Origin: Planctomycetota bacterium
GTDB lineage: Bacteria; Planctomycetota; PLA2
DNA length: 64,000 nt
Direction: 5' to 3'
NCBI GenBank assembly: GCA_021776735.1
Contig: JAJFFH010000067.1
Coordinates: 1 to 64,000 of the forward strand
Position numbers and translations under genes: made by a program. This document shows positions 31,809-44,202 of this stretch, piece by piece. The first letter of the stretch is position 1, and each line of letters opens with the position of its first letter. The notes under the pieces were generated by a model. The model did no database searches and was not told the DNA's origin. It saw only the letters and a program-made list of their open reading frames with translations.

Positions 31809-33001
31809 GCGCCGCGCCCTCCGCGGATCCGTGCCGACGGAGTCGCCGGCTCGCCCGCTTGTGCCAAAACGTCACGCGCGGCCAAAAGCACGGCATCGAC
31901 GCCAATCGCCTGGATACACACCGGATTCAGGCAGCGGCTGGTCTTGTAGTTGAAGTTGGTGATGCACGGCGCGCACGGCGGCGGTTCGTAAAACGACACG
32001 CTGCCCGATGAAAGCGGCCCGTACAAGACCGGTGTATTCGGTCCATAGAGTCCGAGCACGGGCACGCCGAGCCCCGACGCGATATGAACCGGACCGGTGT
32101 CGTTGGCGACCAGAAGATCCGCCTGCGCCAGCAGAGCCACGAGTTCGTCCAGAGACAGAGCCCCGGCGAGATCGAAACATCGCCGTCGTGCAGCTTCCCC
32201 GACCTCTCGGGTCAGCGTGGTTTCGCTCGGCGAACCCGTCAGTACAACGGCGGCACCATCGTCGGCCAGGGCGCGGCCCAAGAGTCCGAAGCGCCGGCTC
32301 GGCCAGCGGCGGCCCGGGAAGTTGTCACCCGACCCGGGGTGCAAGACGACCAGCGGCTGGTCATGGAGCCGGTGCCGACGCCGCCAGGCCGTCATGCGCG
32401 CCGCCGCCTCCGGATCGACGGTGAGGCCGCCGGGCTCGTATCGCTCGGCCCGCACCCCCGCCGCGCGCGCGAGGTCCAAAAACCCCTGCCCGACGTGGCG
32501 GGTGTTGTCGTAGGGGACCGAAACATCGGCGAGCGCGGCGCGATCGAGGCCGTCCGTGTCGAAGGCAACAACCTGCCGGGCACCCGCGAGGTGCAGCAGC
32601 ACCTGCGACGTGCGAACGTACTGCTCGAAATCGAGAGCGAGGTCGACGCGATGACGGCGCAGCACGGCGGCCGCGCGAAACACATCGAAGGCGGCCCGCG
32701 ACATCGGCCGCATCCGTACGGTGAGGACGCGGTCGGCCGCCCCGCGCAGCAGCGCCTCGTTGCCCTTCAGCGTGACGACCGTCAGGCGCGCGCCCGGATA
32801 GCGGCGGCGCAGCGCGTGCAGGACGGGCACGAGCAGCGCCATGTTGCCGATGCCCCAAAACTTCACCACGGCGATTTCACGAACATCGCGCAGCGTCCGA
32901 TACCGGCCGCGCATGTCGTCCAGCGCCCGCAACGGCTTCAACATCCGGAGCGCCGCGCCGCCGATCAGGCGGTCAAGCACCTTCGCCGCGTGCACGCTCA
33001 C
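31805..33001 (-). CDS. GT9 (heptosyltransferase-like) glycosyltransferase
   Basis: The 398-residue protein has the two Rossmann-like halves of family 9: an N-terminal VKFWGIGNMALLVPVLHALRRRYP and a C-terminal VVLHPGSGDNFPGRRW, followed by LLVANDTGPVHIASGLGVPVLGLYG. GT9 enzymes transfer heptose or related sugars, classically to LPS core. The tail contains Cys pairs (PPCAPCITNFNYKTSRCLNP) typical of some GT9 proteins. GTG at 33001 was chosen because it overlaps the stop of the radical SAM B gene (GTGA, 32998-33001); the frame remains open far upstream but that part is a shadow of the neighbour. Acceptor unknown. Confidence 0.9.
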   Translation of the reverse strand: MSVHAAKVLDRLIGGAALRMLKPLRALDDMRGRYRTLRDVREIAVVKFWGIGNMALLVPVLHALRRRYPGARLTVVTLKGNEALLRGAADRVLTVRMRPMSRAAFDVFRAAAVLRRHRVDLALDFEQYVRTSQVLLHLAGARQVVAFDTDGLDRAALADVSVPYDNTRHVGQGFLDLARAAGVRAERYEPGGLTVDPEAAARMTAWRRRHRLHDQPLVVLHPGSGDNFPGRRWPSRRFGLLGRALADDGAAVVLTGSPSETTLTREVGEAARRRCFDLAGALSLDELVALLAQADLLVANDTGPVHIASGLGVPVLGLYGPNTPVLYGPLSSGSVSFYEPPPCAPCITNFNYKTSRCLNPVCIQAIGVDAVLLAARDVLAQAGEPATPSARIRGGRGA

Positions 33002-34038
33002 GCGCGCGCTCCCCAGCGCCGCAACGCGATGTTCATCTCCGTATGGCAATTCCAGTAGCACGCGCGACACGACCGCAGCGCCCGGCGGGCGCGCCGATGC
33101 GTGTTCGAACGCCACACGGCCCGCACGTCGCCGCGACCGACGGCACGCACGGGCCCCGCCGCGTTCAACGGCACACACGGATACACGTCGCCATAGCAGT
33201 CCACGACAACCGATGTACGCGGCGCGCTGCACGGCAGCGGATTGCGTTGTCCGGCAAACGCCCGTTCGAACAGGCCGAGGTACGCGCGCGAGTTGTCGAG
33301 CAGGGGATCGGAGCCGGCCCGATCGAGCAGAAGCGGACGGACGGCGATGCCTTCGGGTTGGGCGGCGACGCCGTTCGCCGGGAAATCGTGCACGGGCAGG
33401 AACCCGACACGGTCCGCCCCCAGGTCGCGCGCGCGCTCCAGCAAGCGGTCCGCGTGCGGCGCGTTTTGCTGCCCCAAGGCGCACGTCAGCGCGACGCGGT
33501 AGCGGCGGTTCCTCACGGCGACAAGACGCGCAACAGCGCGCAAGACCCGCCGAAACGAGCCTGTTCGGCGGCGCAACTCGTCGTGCAGTTGCGCCTCGGG
33601 ACCGTCGAGGGACACGTTGACCGATGCGACACCCGCGTCCGAGAGCGCCTGCGCAAGGGCCGGCGTGACAAGCGAGCCGTTGGTGTTGACGTGCATCAAG
33701 AGGCCACGGCTCGTTCCGTAGGCGCAGATCTCGGGCAGGTCCTCGCGCAAGAGCGGCTCACCGCCGGTGATCCCGACCCCAAGAACGCCGAGGTCGGCCA
33801 TGCCGTCCAGCACGCCCTTGATTCCCTGAGAGTCCAACTCCGCACCGCGGTCGCCGCGCGCCGGCAGGTCGCACATGACACAGCGCAGGTCGCAGCGGTA
33901 CGTCACGATCAGCGTGCCCAAGAGCGGACGCGCCTCCCCGCGCACGGCACCCCATAGGGACCGCAGCGCCCGGAGCGGAAACAGAACATCGCCGGCGCGC
34001 AGGCGGCGCAACAGGACATCGACGTAGAGCTGTCTCAC
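32998..34038 (-). CDS. Radical SAM enzyme B
   Basis: This 346-residue protein has the cluster motif Cys49-x3-Cys53-x2-Cys56 (YRCDLRCVMC), the GGE motif in GITGGEPLLREDLP and the barrel strand VNVSLDGPEAQLHDELR. C-terminal Cys residues (PCSAPRTSVVVDCYGDVYPC; SCRACYWNC) look like a SPASM domain holding auxiliary clusters. MoaA/PqqE-like and SPASM enzymes modify peptides, cofactors or sugars; which applies here cannot be told. Linked by GTGA overlaps to radical SAM A upstream (34035-34038) and GT9 downstream. Confidence 0.9.
   Translation of the reverse strand: MRQLYVDVLLRRLRAGDVLFPLRALRSLWGAVRGEARPLLGTLIVTYRCDLRCVMCDLPARGDRGAELDSQGIKGVLDGMADLGVLGVGITGGEPLLREDLPEICAYGTSRGLLMHVNTNGSLVTPALAQALSDAGVASVNVSLDGPEAQLHDELRRRTGSFRRVLRAVARLVAVRNRRYRVALTCALGQQNAPHADRLLERARDLGADRVGFLPVHDFPANGVAAQPEGIAVRPLLLDRAGSDPLLDNSRAYLGLFERAFAGQRNPLPCSAPRTSVVVDCYGDVYPCVPLNAAGPVRAVGRGDVRAVWRSNTHRRARRALRSCRACYWNCHTEMNIALRRWGARA
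33337..33349 (+). repeat. Copy of dispersed motif ACGGACGGCGATG
   Basis: Exact copy followed by CC, antisense in the radical SAM B gene (coding strand GIAVRP). Confidence 0.85.
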
Positions 34039-35024
34039 CGCTCGAACCTCGGGCCCGCCACCGGTGTCGGATACTCGCCGCAGTCGCGGCAGATGTGCGG
34101 AAACTCGCGCCGAAAGTGCGCGCGCCTAAACGCCCGCATGCGGTCGTTGTTCAGGATGCCCTGAAGCGGTCCGTCGTCGATGTGACCGACGACCGCCTCG
34201 CCTTCCGGATCCGCGCAGCAGATAACGATCCGTCCATCCGAGAGCACGACAAGGCCGCCCCGGTTCGGTTCGCGGCACGGATTCTCGCGCGCCTTGACCA
34301 TGAACTGCGGGATCGCCTGCACCCGATCGGCGACGCCCTGCCACGACCGCCGTAGTGTGCGCCACTTCGCCTCGGTCAGCTCGTTCACGACCATGGATAC
34401 GTCGATTCCGAGTTCCGAGTCGCGTTCGTTTCGCATCCGGCGCAGCCGCAGCAGATTCTCTCGCAGCGGCGCCAAGGCCACGCCACGAATTCGCTCGTGG
34501 GTCTGCCCGTCGCCGTCGACCGACAACGTCAGGCGCGTAAGACCGGCATCCAGCAGGCGCCGGCACCACGCCTCGTCGAGCAGGGTGCCGTTGGTCGTGA
34601 TCATGGTCCGCACACCGCGCCGCGTCGCCGCGGCGATCATTTCCGGAAGCTCCCGGACAAGCAACGGCTCGCCCCACTGAAACAGGAGCACGAACTCGAG
34701 TCCGGGGTTGTTTTGCAGGAACCGCTCGAACGTCGCGACGTCCAAGCGCTTCTTGGGGCGCTGCATGCCACGATTCACGGGACAAATCGTGCAGCTCAGG
34801 TTGCAGGCGTTGGTCACTTCAAAGTTGGCCGAGACCAACCGGTAGCCCGACTCCCGCCGCAGCCGAAACAGCAGTTCGTTCCAGACCGCATTCAGGGCCC
34901 CTCGCCACGTCCCGTACTTGATCGAGAGCAGTCCGGCGAGCTCCGGACGACGCAGGTAGCAGCGCGCCACCAGCGGCGCGAAGAGCGTGCCCGGCATCCG
35001 GCCGGCGCGACCAAAACTTCTCAT
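34035..35024 (-). CDS. Radical SAM enzyme A, first gene of the operon
   Basis: The 329-residue protein carries Cys74-x3-Cys78-x2-Cys81 (TNACNLSCTICPVN). WGEPLL replaces the usual GGEPLL, and TLSVDGDGQTHERIRG forms a barrel strand. A SPASM-type C-terminus is present (VICCADPEGEAVVGHI; HICRDCGEY). Closest in character to MoaA/SkfB-like B12-independent radical SAM proteins. The ATG at 35024 lies only 12 bases after the T-run of the upstream lipoprotein terminator, so expression may depend on read-through of that terminator or a promoter hidden in it. Its GTGA overlap with radical SAM B starts the chain of coupled genes. Confidence 0.9.
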   Translation of the reverse strand: MRSFGRAGRMPGTLFAPLVARCYLRRPELAGLLSIKYGTWRGALNAVWNELLFRLRRESGYRLVSANFEVTNACNLSCTICPVNRGMQRPKKRLDVATFERFLQNNPGLEFVLLFQWGEPLLVRELPEMIAAATRRGVRTMITTNGTLLDEAWCRRLLDAGLTRLTLSVDGDGQTHERIRGVALAPLRENLLRLRRMRNERDSELGIDVSMVVNELTEAKWRTLRRSWQGVADRVQAIPQFMVKARENPCREPNRGGLVVLSDGRIVICCADPEGEAVVGHIDDGPLQGILNNDRMRAFRRAHFRREFPHICRDCGEYPTPVAGPRFER

Positions 35025-35036
35025 GTTCGAGGCAGC

Positions 35037-35070
35037 AAAAAAAGGGCCGCCGGCTTCCGCCGACGGCCCC
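35037..35070 (-). terminator. Rho-independent terminator of the Gly-rich lipoprotein gene
   Basis: On the minus strand GGGCCGTCGGC and GCCGGCGGCCC form a strong stem around GGAA, followed by seven T. It stands directly upstream of radical SAM A and may act as an attenuator for that operon. Confidence 0.9.
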
Positions 35071-35107
35071 TGTAGGACTGAGAAAAGCAGAATCAGGGTC
35101 TTGGGGC

Positions 35108-38518
<3,411 letters not shown>

Positions 38519-38532
38519 CCACTCTCTCCAGA

Positions 38533-38575
38533 CGCCCGCTGCGCTACCGTCATGTACGCGTTCGCGCAGCGGGCG
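38533..38575. terminator. Perfect 12-bp stem hairpin between two lipoprotein genes
   Basis: CGCCCGCTGCGC and GCGCAGCGGGCG pair exactly across a 19-base loop. There is no T-run. It may terminate the 38667-40757 gene or shape the leader of the gene that starts at 38518. Confidence 0.6.
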
Positions 38576-38666
38576 GTCGAGTCGAAGTTGTCAAATCCTT
38601 GAAGGACTCCCCCAGTCGTCAATCGGTATCTCGATTAGGCGGCATCACTCTCGATCGGGCGCCATT

Positions 38667-40757
38667 CTAGAAGTCGAACCGCAACGGAATCTCAAGGACT
38701 CCGATGCGCGCACGCCCGCCGGTGAAGAAGTTCGCCACCAGCCTGATCTCGAACCGAATGAACTGGAAGCCGTCGATCTCATCGATGATCGCCGTCGGAC
38801 CGACATCGCTCGTGATGCCGTCCGCCGAACCGATCCAACGAATCTCGACCTGGGCGCCGCCGTCTTGAACGAGGGGCGTCACGATGGCCGCGAGATAGTC
38901 GGGATCGGGCGTCCCCGAGTCGTAGAACAAAGAGTTGGCCGTCGCCACAAGCAACGCCAGCTCGAACTCATGCAGTTTCACGAACGGACCCGGGTTGATG
39001 ACGCTGCCGAAGCCGGCGCCATTGGGCGGGTTCGGCTCGTCCGAGCCATGAACCGAGTCGTGCATGCGCAGACCGATGGTGTTCGCGGGGTTGCAGGCGC
39101 CGGTCAGTGCTGTCGTGCAGTTGCACGTAGCAAAGCCACCCACCTGGGCCAAGGCCCAGAACTCGCGGAACAACTGGAAGGTGTTTCCTTCCGCGGCCTC
39201 GACGTCGATGATGAAGTCGTTCATCCCGTCGTAGTCGAAGAACGTCTCGAGCGCCGGCCAGTCGAAGTAGCCGTCGTCCGCGCCGCCGCCGTTGATGTCG
39301 GCCGTCTGGGGTGTCACGTAGGTCGCGTTGTTGACGACCTTGACAAAGCCATCGACATCGAACTGCCCGTCGAGGCTACCCACGGCAAGCGCGGTCCCGA
39401 CCGCCTTGTGACCCATCTTGATGTTCACGCCCGTGTACGTGGCCGCGAACACCCGGTCACTGTCCGGTCCCCACGCCGCACGAATAATCGTGCCCGCGGC
39501 GCCGAGTTCCGTCTGGCGGTAGAGGTTTTGCTGGCGTCGGCCGTCCGCGCGAGGCGGCTGCAGGTTGCCGGGTGTGAACGGAGCGCCCACCAGCGGGTTC
39601 ACGCCTCGGCAGAAGTCCTCGAACCCGGGGTTCGAGCCGGGCGGGATCGCGACGGGCGGGTTGTCGATGTCCGTGCCGCCGCCACCGGCCACGACCGCCA
39701 GCACATCGATAGTCGCAATGCGCGTGGTGATCGGCGGGGAAACGAGCTGGAACGGGAAGTCGGTATCGTCGCCCCAGAGCGCCGTCGTACCGGCACCGCG
39801 TTGGTCCGAGGTTTCGAAAGTCTCGCTAAGCACTTTCGTGTTGACCTGCGTCGGATCGAACTCGGTGTCGAAGGTCTGGAAAAACGTGAAGTTCTGGACG
39901 CGGTTGCCCGCAAGGTCGGTCGGCAGGCGGTCCGGCGAAAACGTGTCGGGTGCCTCCGGATCGATGAAGTTGACCAGAATCGAGAACGGGCCCTGGCCGA
40001 AGCCGAAGACCGGCAGGAACGTGAAGCGCGTCAGCGATCCGTCGAAGAACGTCACGCTCGCGATGCCTTCCTGGAACGAGGGCGCCGTGTCGGAGGCGTT
40101 CGTGAGGAAGATGTTTTGGCCCAAGATGACCTGACTCGGATTCATGGGCTCGTCAAAGATGACGGTGACGGCGGCGTTCGCAGCCACCTGACCCACGGCG
40201 TTGGGGCCCGGCGTGAACGACAGTCCAAGCACGCCCGGAGGTCCGGGAACAGGATCGTCCCAGCCGGAACCGGTGGTGAAGGACAGGATGTTGTCGCCCG
40301 AGGCGATCGTGATCGCGTTGCCTTCGACGTTTTGCAGGAAGTCATTGAGCGGACGGCCGTCCTCCGGCTCTTTCAGCGGAACCTGGACGAGTACCTGCGT
40401 GCCGGCATCGAAGCCGATCGCATTGGGCGAGCCGGTCGCAGTCAGCGTCGGATCGAACTCGATCACGTTGCCCGAGATCAGGAACGTGCCGACAGGGCGG
40501 ACAGTAAACTGGCCGCCCGTGCGCAAAATCAGCGCCTGGTCGGTAACCGACTCGGGGAGAACGTCCGTGTTGAACGTCATCCGTACAACGCGGTTTCGGG
40601 CCACCGAACTCTCACCATCTGCGGGTTCGACCCGGACGAGCGCCAACTCGGTCGGATCAAACTTCGCCGGTGTCTGGGTGTTACAGCTCGCAAAACCCGC
40701 CGCCATGGCGAGAACGAGCGAAATTCGCTTCATCGCGAAGGACCAACGACCATTCAT
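38667..40757 (-). CDS. Big_5-domain lipoprotein, paralogue 1
   Basis: From the ATG at 40757 the protein has 696 residues. AAAAGGAG stands 6 bases upstream, which decides the start over the ATG at 40790. It has a lipobox (AAGFASC) and at least two Ig-like Big_5 units (VRVEPADGESSVARNRVVRMTFN; SFTPGPNAVGQVAANAAVTVIF). The C-terminal half is rich in DG, Asn and aromatic residues and has a few Cys. It is a close paralogue of the protein at 41213-43291 over the whole length; e.g. both carry FLPxFGFGQGPF and GTIIRAAWGP. Probably a surface lipoprotein; function unknown. Confidence 0.82.
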   Translation of the reverse strand: MNGRWSFAMKRISLVLAMAAGFASCNTQTPAKFDPTELALVRVEPADGESSVARNRVVRMTFNTDVLPESVTDQALILRTGGQFTVRPVGTFLISGNVIEFDPTLTATGSPNAIGFDAGTQVLVQVPLKEPEDGRPLNDFLQNVEGNAITIASGDNILSFTTGSGWDDPVPGPPGVLGLSFTPGPNAVGQVAANAAVTVIFDEPMNPSQVILGQNIFLTNASDTAPSFQEGIASVTFFDGSLTRFTFLPVFGFGQGPFSILVNFIDPEAPDTFSPDRLPTDLAGNRVQNFTFFQTFDTEFDPTQVNTKVLSETFETSDQRGAGTTALWGDDTDFPFQLVSPPITTRIATIDVLAVVAGGGGTDIDNPPVAIPPGSNPGFEDFCRGVNPLVGAPFTPGNLQPPRADGRRQQNLYRQTELGAAGTIIRAAWGPDSDRVFAATYTGVNIKMGHKAVGTALAVGSLDGQFDVDGFVKVVNNATYVTPQTADINGGGADDGYFDWPALETFFDYDGMNDFIIDVEAAEGNTFQLFREFWALAQVGGFATCNCTTALTGACNPANTIGLRMHDSVHGSDEPNPPNGAGFGSVINPGPFVKLHEFELALLVATANSLFYDSGTPDPDYLAAIVTPLVQDGGAQVEIRWIGSADGITSDVGPTAIIDEIDGFQFIRFEIRLVANFFTGGRARIGVLEIPLRFDF

Positions 40758-41096
40758 GGTCACTCCTTTTTGCCGATCAACACGGACCAAGGACGCGCAT
40801 ACCGATCGCCGGCGCGCGGCCTATCCGCCCGTAGTCCCGGGAAGGTACGAAACCGGCGCCACCGTGTAAACAGCAGTCTTCGAGGAACGGTGAGCCGATT
40901 CGCCTGATTTCATAACAACTTGTTCGGTCGGCCAACTCGCAAGTATCGTACCCAGCCGGACAGGATGTGACCGAAGAGCATAAACCACTTCGCAACAAAG
41001 CCTTACGACGGCGATGTCCTCGAGTCGGACCGCCGAGCGTGCGTTCCTGATACACCGGCCCCTGGCTGAGCGCTCATCCTCGCACGCCCCGAATCC

Positions 41097-41107
41097 GGGG
41101 GGGGGGG
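41097..41107. repeat. G11 homopolymer tract
   Basis: Eleven consecutive G residues lie in the leader of paralogue 1, about 340 bases upstream of its start. Long G tracts are rare and length-unstable. Confidence 0.8.
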
Positions 41108-41122
41108 GCCGGCGGGTGAAAC

Positions 41123-41166
41123 GAAAAAAGCGACCGCCCGGAGCGAGGACGCCCGGACAGCCGCTT
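41123..41166 (-). terminator. Rho-independent terminator of lipoprotein paralogue 2
   Basis: On the minus strand AAGCGGCTGTCCG pairs (with wobbles) with CGGGCGGTCGCTT, directly followed by T residues. It lies 47 bases downstream of the stop at 41213. Confidence 0.75.
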
Positions 41167-41212
41167 CTAGAGGCGAGGAGAGGGGTCTACACGAACCCCT
41201 GTTCGGCAGACT

Positions 41213-43291
41213 CTATTCCCGGAGGAACGGAATCTCGACCACCTGGAGCCGCGCGCGGCTTTGGGTGGCCAGGTTGGCCTCAAGGGTCGCTTCAAACCGG
41301 ACGAAGCGGAAGCCGTCGCACAGGTGGATCGAGTCGCCCAGCGGCACATCGTCAACGATTCCGTCGCTCGAGGCGCCCCACCGGAGTCGAACCGAGGCTC
41401 CACAGGGCTGCACGAGGGGTCCCACGACCTCGTCGAGATAGTCAGGAGCCGCCTCACCGGTGTCGTAATAGAGGGACGTGCCGATCGTGACCAGCTGCGC
41501 GATCTCGAACTGCATGACGTGTACGGCGGGTCGGGGGTTCGGCAACCCATTCACCACGGCCGTGGGATTGAGCGATTCCGAGCCGAACACACCGACCTTC
41601 TGACGCAGCCCGATCGAGTCGTTGAGCGGACACGCGGTCGATCCCGCAAAGAGGAGCCCGCAAGAGCAGACGGGCGTGGCGGTAACGGCGAAAAACGTAC
41701 GGAACGACTGGCTGGCCGTACCCTCGAGCGCCGACACATCAAAGATCAAATCGTCGGTCCCGTTGAACACGAAGTTCTGCTGAAACTGCGGCCAGTCGAC
41801 GTAGCCGTCGTTGCGGTTGCCGCCGTTGACGTCGTTCGCCTGGCTGAGGCTGTATTGGTCGTCGACGACCGTCACGAAACTGTCGACATCGAACTCGGCC
41901 GAAAACGCGCCTGTCGTCAGGTTGGTCCCCGAACGCTTGTGGCCGATCCGGATAATGACTCGGTCGTAGGTACTCGCCGTCGTCGTATCTCCGGACGGGC
42001 CCCACGCCGCTCGAATGATCGTTCCGCTGCCGCCCAACTCCGGCGCGCGAAGGATCTGCTGCATGTGGCGGCCCGCGGCGGTCGGCGGCAAGCCCGTGGC
42101 CGTCACGAGATCCGGACCGACGAGGGTCGAGGAACTACGGCAGTAGCGGCCTTCGTTCGCCGGATCGGGCGGGGTCGTATGGCCTGCCGTCGTATTCGGA
42201 AGATCGGACGTGCCCCCGGCGCCCAGGATCGCCGCGATGTTGATGTTTTGGATGCGTGTCGTGGGCGGAAGGCTCGCCAACGCAAACGGAATCTCGGCGT
42301 CCGTGCCCCAGATGGCCGTGCTGTTGTTCACGTCGAGTTGCGCGGCGGTCGAAAAGTCCTCCCGGATGATGCCCGAGTTGGGCACGTTCGGATCGAACTC
42401 GGTTTCAAACGTCTGCAGGAACGTGAAGTTCTGAATTCGGTTGCCGCCGAGGTCGCGCGGCAGTCCGTCCGGCGAAAACGTGTCCGGAGCGTCCGGATCG
42501 ATGAAGTTCACCGCGATCGTGAACGGCCCCTGGCCGAAACCGAAGATCGGCAGAAACGTGTAGCGCGTCAGCGAGCCATCGAAAAACGTCAGGCTGGCGA
42601 TGTCTTTCTGAAAGTCCACGGAGGTTTCCGTGGCGTTCGTCAGGAAGATGTTTTGCCCCAAAATCACCGACTCCGGGTCGATCGGCTCCGAAAACACAAC
42701 GGTGACCGCCGCGTTCGCCGCGACCTGTCCGACGTTGTTCGGCTCCGGGGTGAACGACAGGCCGAGCACGCCGGGTGCGCCCGGCACCTTGTCCGTCCAT
42801 TCGCAGCCCGTGGTAAACGAGATGAGACTGTCGCCGGACGCGACCGTGACCGGGTTGCCCTCGACGTTTTGCACAAAGTTGATCGAGGACTCCCCGGAGT
42901 CGGGCTCAAAGAGCGGCAGCTCGACGAGCACGGTTTCTCCTGCCGGGAAACCGACCGAATTGGCCCCACCCGTCCCCGTCAGCGTCGGATCGAACTCGAT
43001 CACGTTGTCGGAAATCAGAAATGCGCCTTCGGGCACGATGGTGAATTGACCGCCGACCCGGACGCGCAGCGACTGATCGTGCACCGACTCGGGCAGGATC
43101 GTGGTGTTGAAGGTCAGGCGGATGACGCTGTTGCGCGCCACCGAGCTTTCGCCGTCGGACGGCTCGACGCGAACGAGCGCGATCTCCGCCGGATCGAATG
43201 AAGCGGGCGTCTGCGTGTTGCAGCTAACCAGCGACGTCGCCAGCGCCATAAGCGCCGCCGCCATCTTGTATTTGTGTCTAATCGAGCACAT
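41213..43291 (-). CDS. Big_5-domain lipoprotein, paralogue 2
   Basis: This 692-residue protein starts at the ATG at 43291, four bases after GGAGG. It has a lipobox (ATSLVSC), two Big_5-type units (VRVEPSDGESSVARNSVIRLTFN; EPNNVGQVAANAAVTVVF) and a C-terminal half with the Cys cluster VCSCGLLFAGSTACP. It aligns end to end with paralogue 1, the two genes lying head to tail, so they arose by tandem duplication. The internal Cys and Asp-rich loops differ most. Likely outer-surface lipoproteins, perhaps with different ligands; this is inference. Confidence 0.83.
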   Translation of the reverse strand: MCSIRHKYKMAAALMALATSLVSCNTQTPASFDPAEIALVRVEPSDGESSVARNSVIRLTFNTTILPESVHDQSLRVRVGGQFTIVPEGAFLISDNVIEFDPTLTGTGGANSVGFPAGETVLVELPLFEPDSGESSINFVQNVEGNPVTVASGDSLISFTTGCEWTDKVPGAPGVLGLSFTPEPNNVGQVAANAAVTVVFSEPIDPESVILGQNIFLTNATETSVDFQKDIASLTFFDGSLTRYTFLPIFGFGQGPFTIAVNFIDPDAPDTFSPDGLPRDLGGNRIQNFTFLQTFETEFDPNVPNSGIIREDFSTAAQLDVNNSTAIWGTDAEIPFALASLPPTTRIQNINIAAILGAGGTSDLPNTTAGHTTPPDPANEGRYCRSSSTLVGPDLVTATGLPPTAAGRHMQQILRAPELGGSGTIIRAAWGPSGDTTTASTYDRVIIRIGHKRSGTNLTTGAFSAEFDVDSFVTVVDDQYSLSQANDVNGGNRNDGYVDWPQFQQNFVFNGTDDLIFDVSALEGTASQSFRTFFAVTATPVCSCGLLFAGSTACPLNDSIGLRQKVGVFGSESLNPTAVVNGLPNPRPAVHVMQFEIAQLVTIGTSLYYDTGEAAPDYLDEVVGPLVQPCGASVRLRWGASSDGIVDDVPLGDSIHLCDGFRFVRFEATLEANLATQSRARLQVVEIPFLRE

Positions 43292-43362
43292 GATCCCTCC
43301 GGTTCACGAGCGCTCGATGTACCCCTGTGCTCTAGCCTAGCCGCCAACCCGAAGCGATCGGA

Positions 43363-44193
43363 CTAGAGTCCCAACGATTCATAGACCCCCCGGAGGGTTC
43401 CGAACGGATGCACGAATTCCACGTCGGCAACCTGGAGGGCGAGCGACGCCGATCCGGTACCCACGGCAACCACGGTCAGAGGCACCGGAGCCTCGTCGCG
43501 ACACCGCGCCACCAGTTCCCGAACCGCCCCGGCAATGGCTGCCCCAATCCCAGCCCGAATCGCATCCACAGTGTTGTCGCCAATGCCGCTGCCCGGCGCG
43601 CCGACGAACCCCGAACCCAACTTATCCGCCCGAGCTCCGCCAGGAGCGATGGCGGAACCCGCCAAGTCATCCCCAGCCCCCGGGCCCCCTGAATCAACCA
43701 GCGAGACCGACGGAAGACGTGCCGTGCCATCGGCAAGCGAGCGCGCCATAAGCTCGGGACCGGGCAGGATCGCGCCGCCGAGAATGCCGCCGTCACGCAC
43801 GGCGACGGTCGCCGTGAGACAAGTACCCGCGTCGAAGACCAAGACCCCTTCGGCTTTCGGACAAAGATGCAGTGCGCCGACCGCCGCCATGATCCGATCC
43901 GGCCCGCAGTCCTCCGGGGGGCGATAGTGAACGGCGATCGGATACGGAATGTCTGGGCCGATTTCCCGAGCCACCGCTCCCACGTGCCCAAAGGCGGTTC
44001 GGACTCGGGCCAGGACCGGCGGATTGACCGAGACGGCCGCCACCGCCCGGTCCCGGGTGAGTTCGGCCAGGGCGGCTAGGTCGGCGACAAGCGCGAGGCG
44101 ACCGACGCCCTCACGCCGACCGTCGCAAAACAGCCCGTACTTGATCGAGCCGTTGCCGATGTCGAGCGCAAGGACGGGCCCGGACTCGGCCAC
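43363..44193 (-). CDS. coaX: Type III pantothenate kinase
   Basis: The 276-residue enzyme phosphorylates pantothenate, the first step of coenzyme A synthesis. ASKHA-fold signatures are clear: the phosphate loop LALDIGNGSIKYGLF, GPDRIMAAVGA in the pantothenate site, VFDAGTCLTATV with the catalytic Asp, and ILGGAILPGPELMARSLADGTARLP. An insertion of about 35 residues (SLVDSGGPGAGDDLAGSAIA) makes it a little longer than the typical 250-260. Its stop lies about 70 bases from the paralogue 2 lipoprotein start; upstream the PDZ protein gene ends 10 bases from its own start or overlaps its promoter region. Confidence 0.93.
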   Translation of the reverse strand: MAESGPVLALDIGNGSIKYGLFCDGRREGVGRLALVADLAALAELTRDRAVAAVSVNPPVLARVRTAFGHVGAVAREIGPDIPYPIAVHYRPPEDCGPDRIMAAVGALHLCPKAEGVLVFDAGTCLTATVAVRDGGILGGAILPGPELMARSLADGTARLPSVSLVDSGGPGAGDDLAGSAIAPGGARADKLGSGFVGAPGSGIGDNTVDAIRAGIGAAIAGAVRELVARCRDEAPVPLTVVAVGTGSASLALQVADVEFVHPFGTLRGVYESLGL

Positions 44194-44202
44194 AGAGGCG
44201 AT

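Larger units (their letters stand above)
40758..41212. other. Intergenic leader region between paralogous lipoprotein genes
   Basis: No gene is supported in this 455-base stretch. It holds the terminator of the upstream lipoprotein gene (41123-41166), an 11-G tract, and a one-base-deleted version of the dispersed motif (ACGACGGCGATG, 41005-41016). The part nearest 40757 must contain the promoter of paralogue 1, but no clear -35/-10 pair was found. Confidence 0.5.

Noticed and set aside
31805..33484. Long version of the GT9 protein (559 residues)
   Set aside because: The extra N-terminal ~160 residues overlap radical SAM B and are low-complexity Arg-rich; the GTGA junction gives a natural start at 33001.
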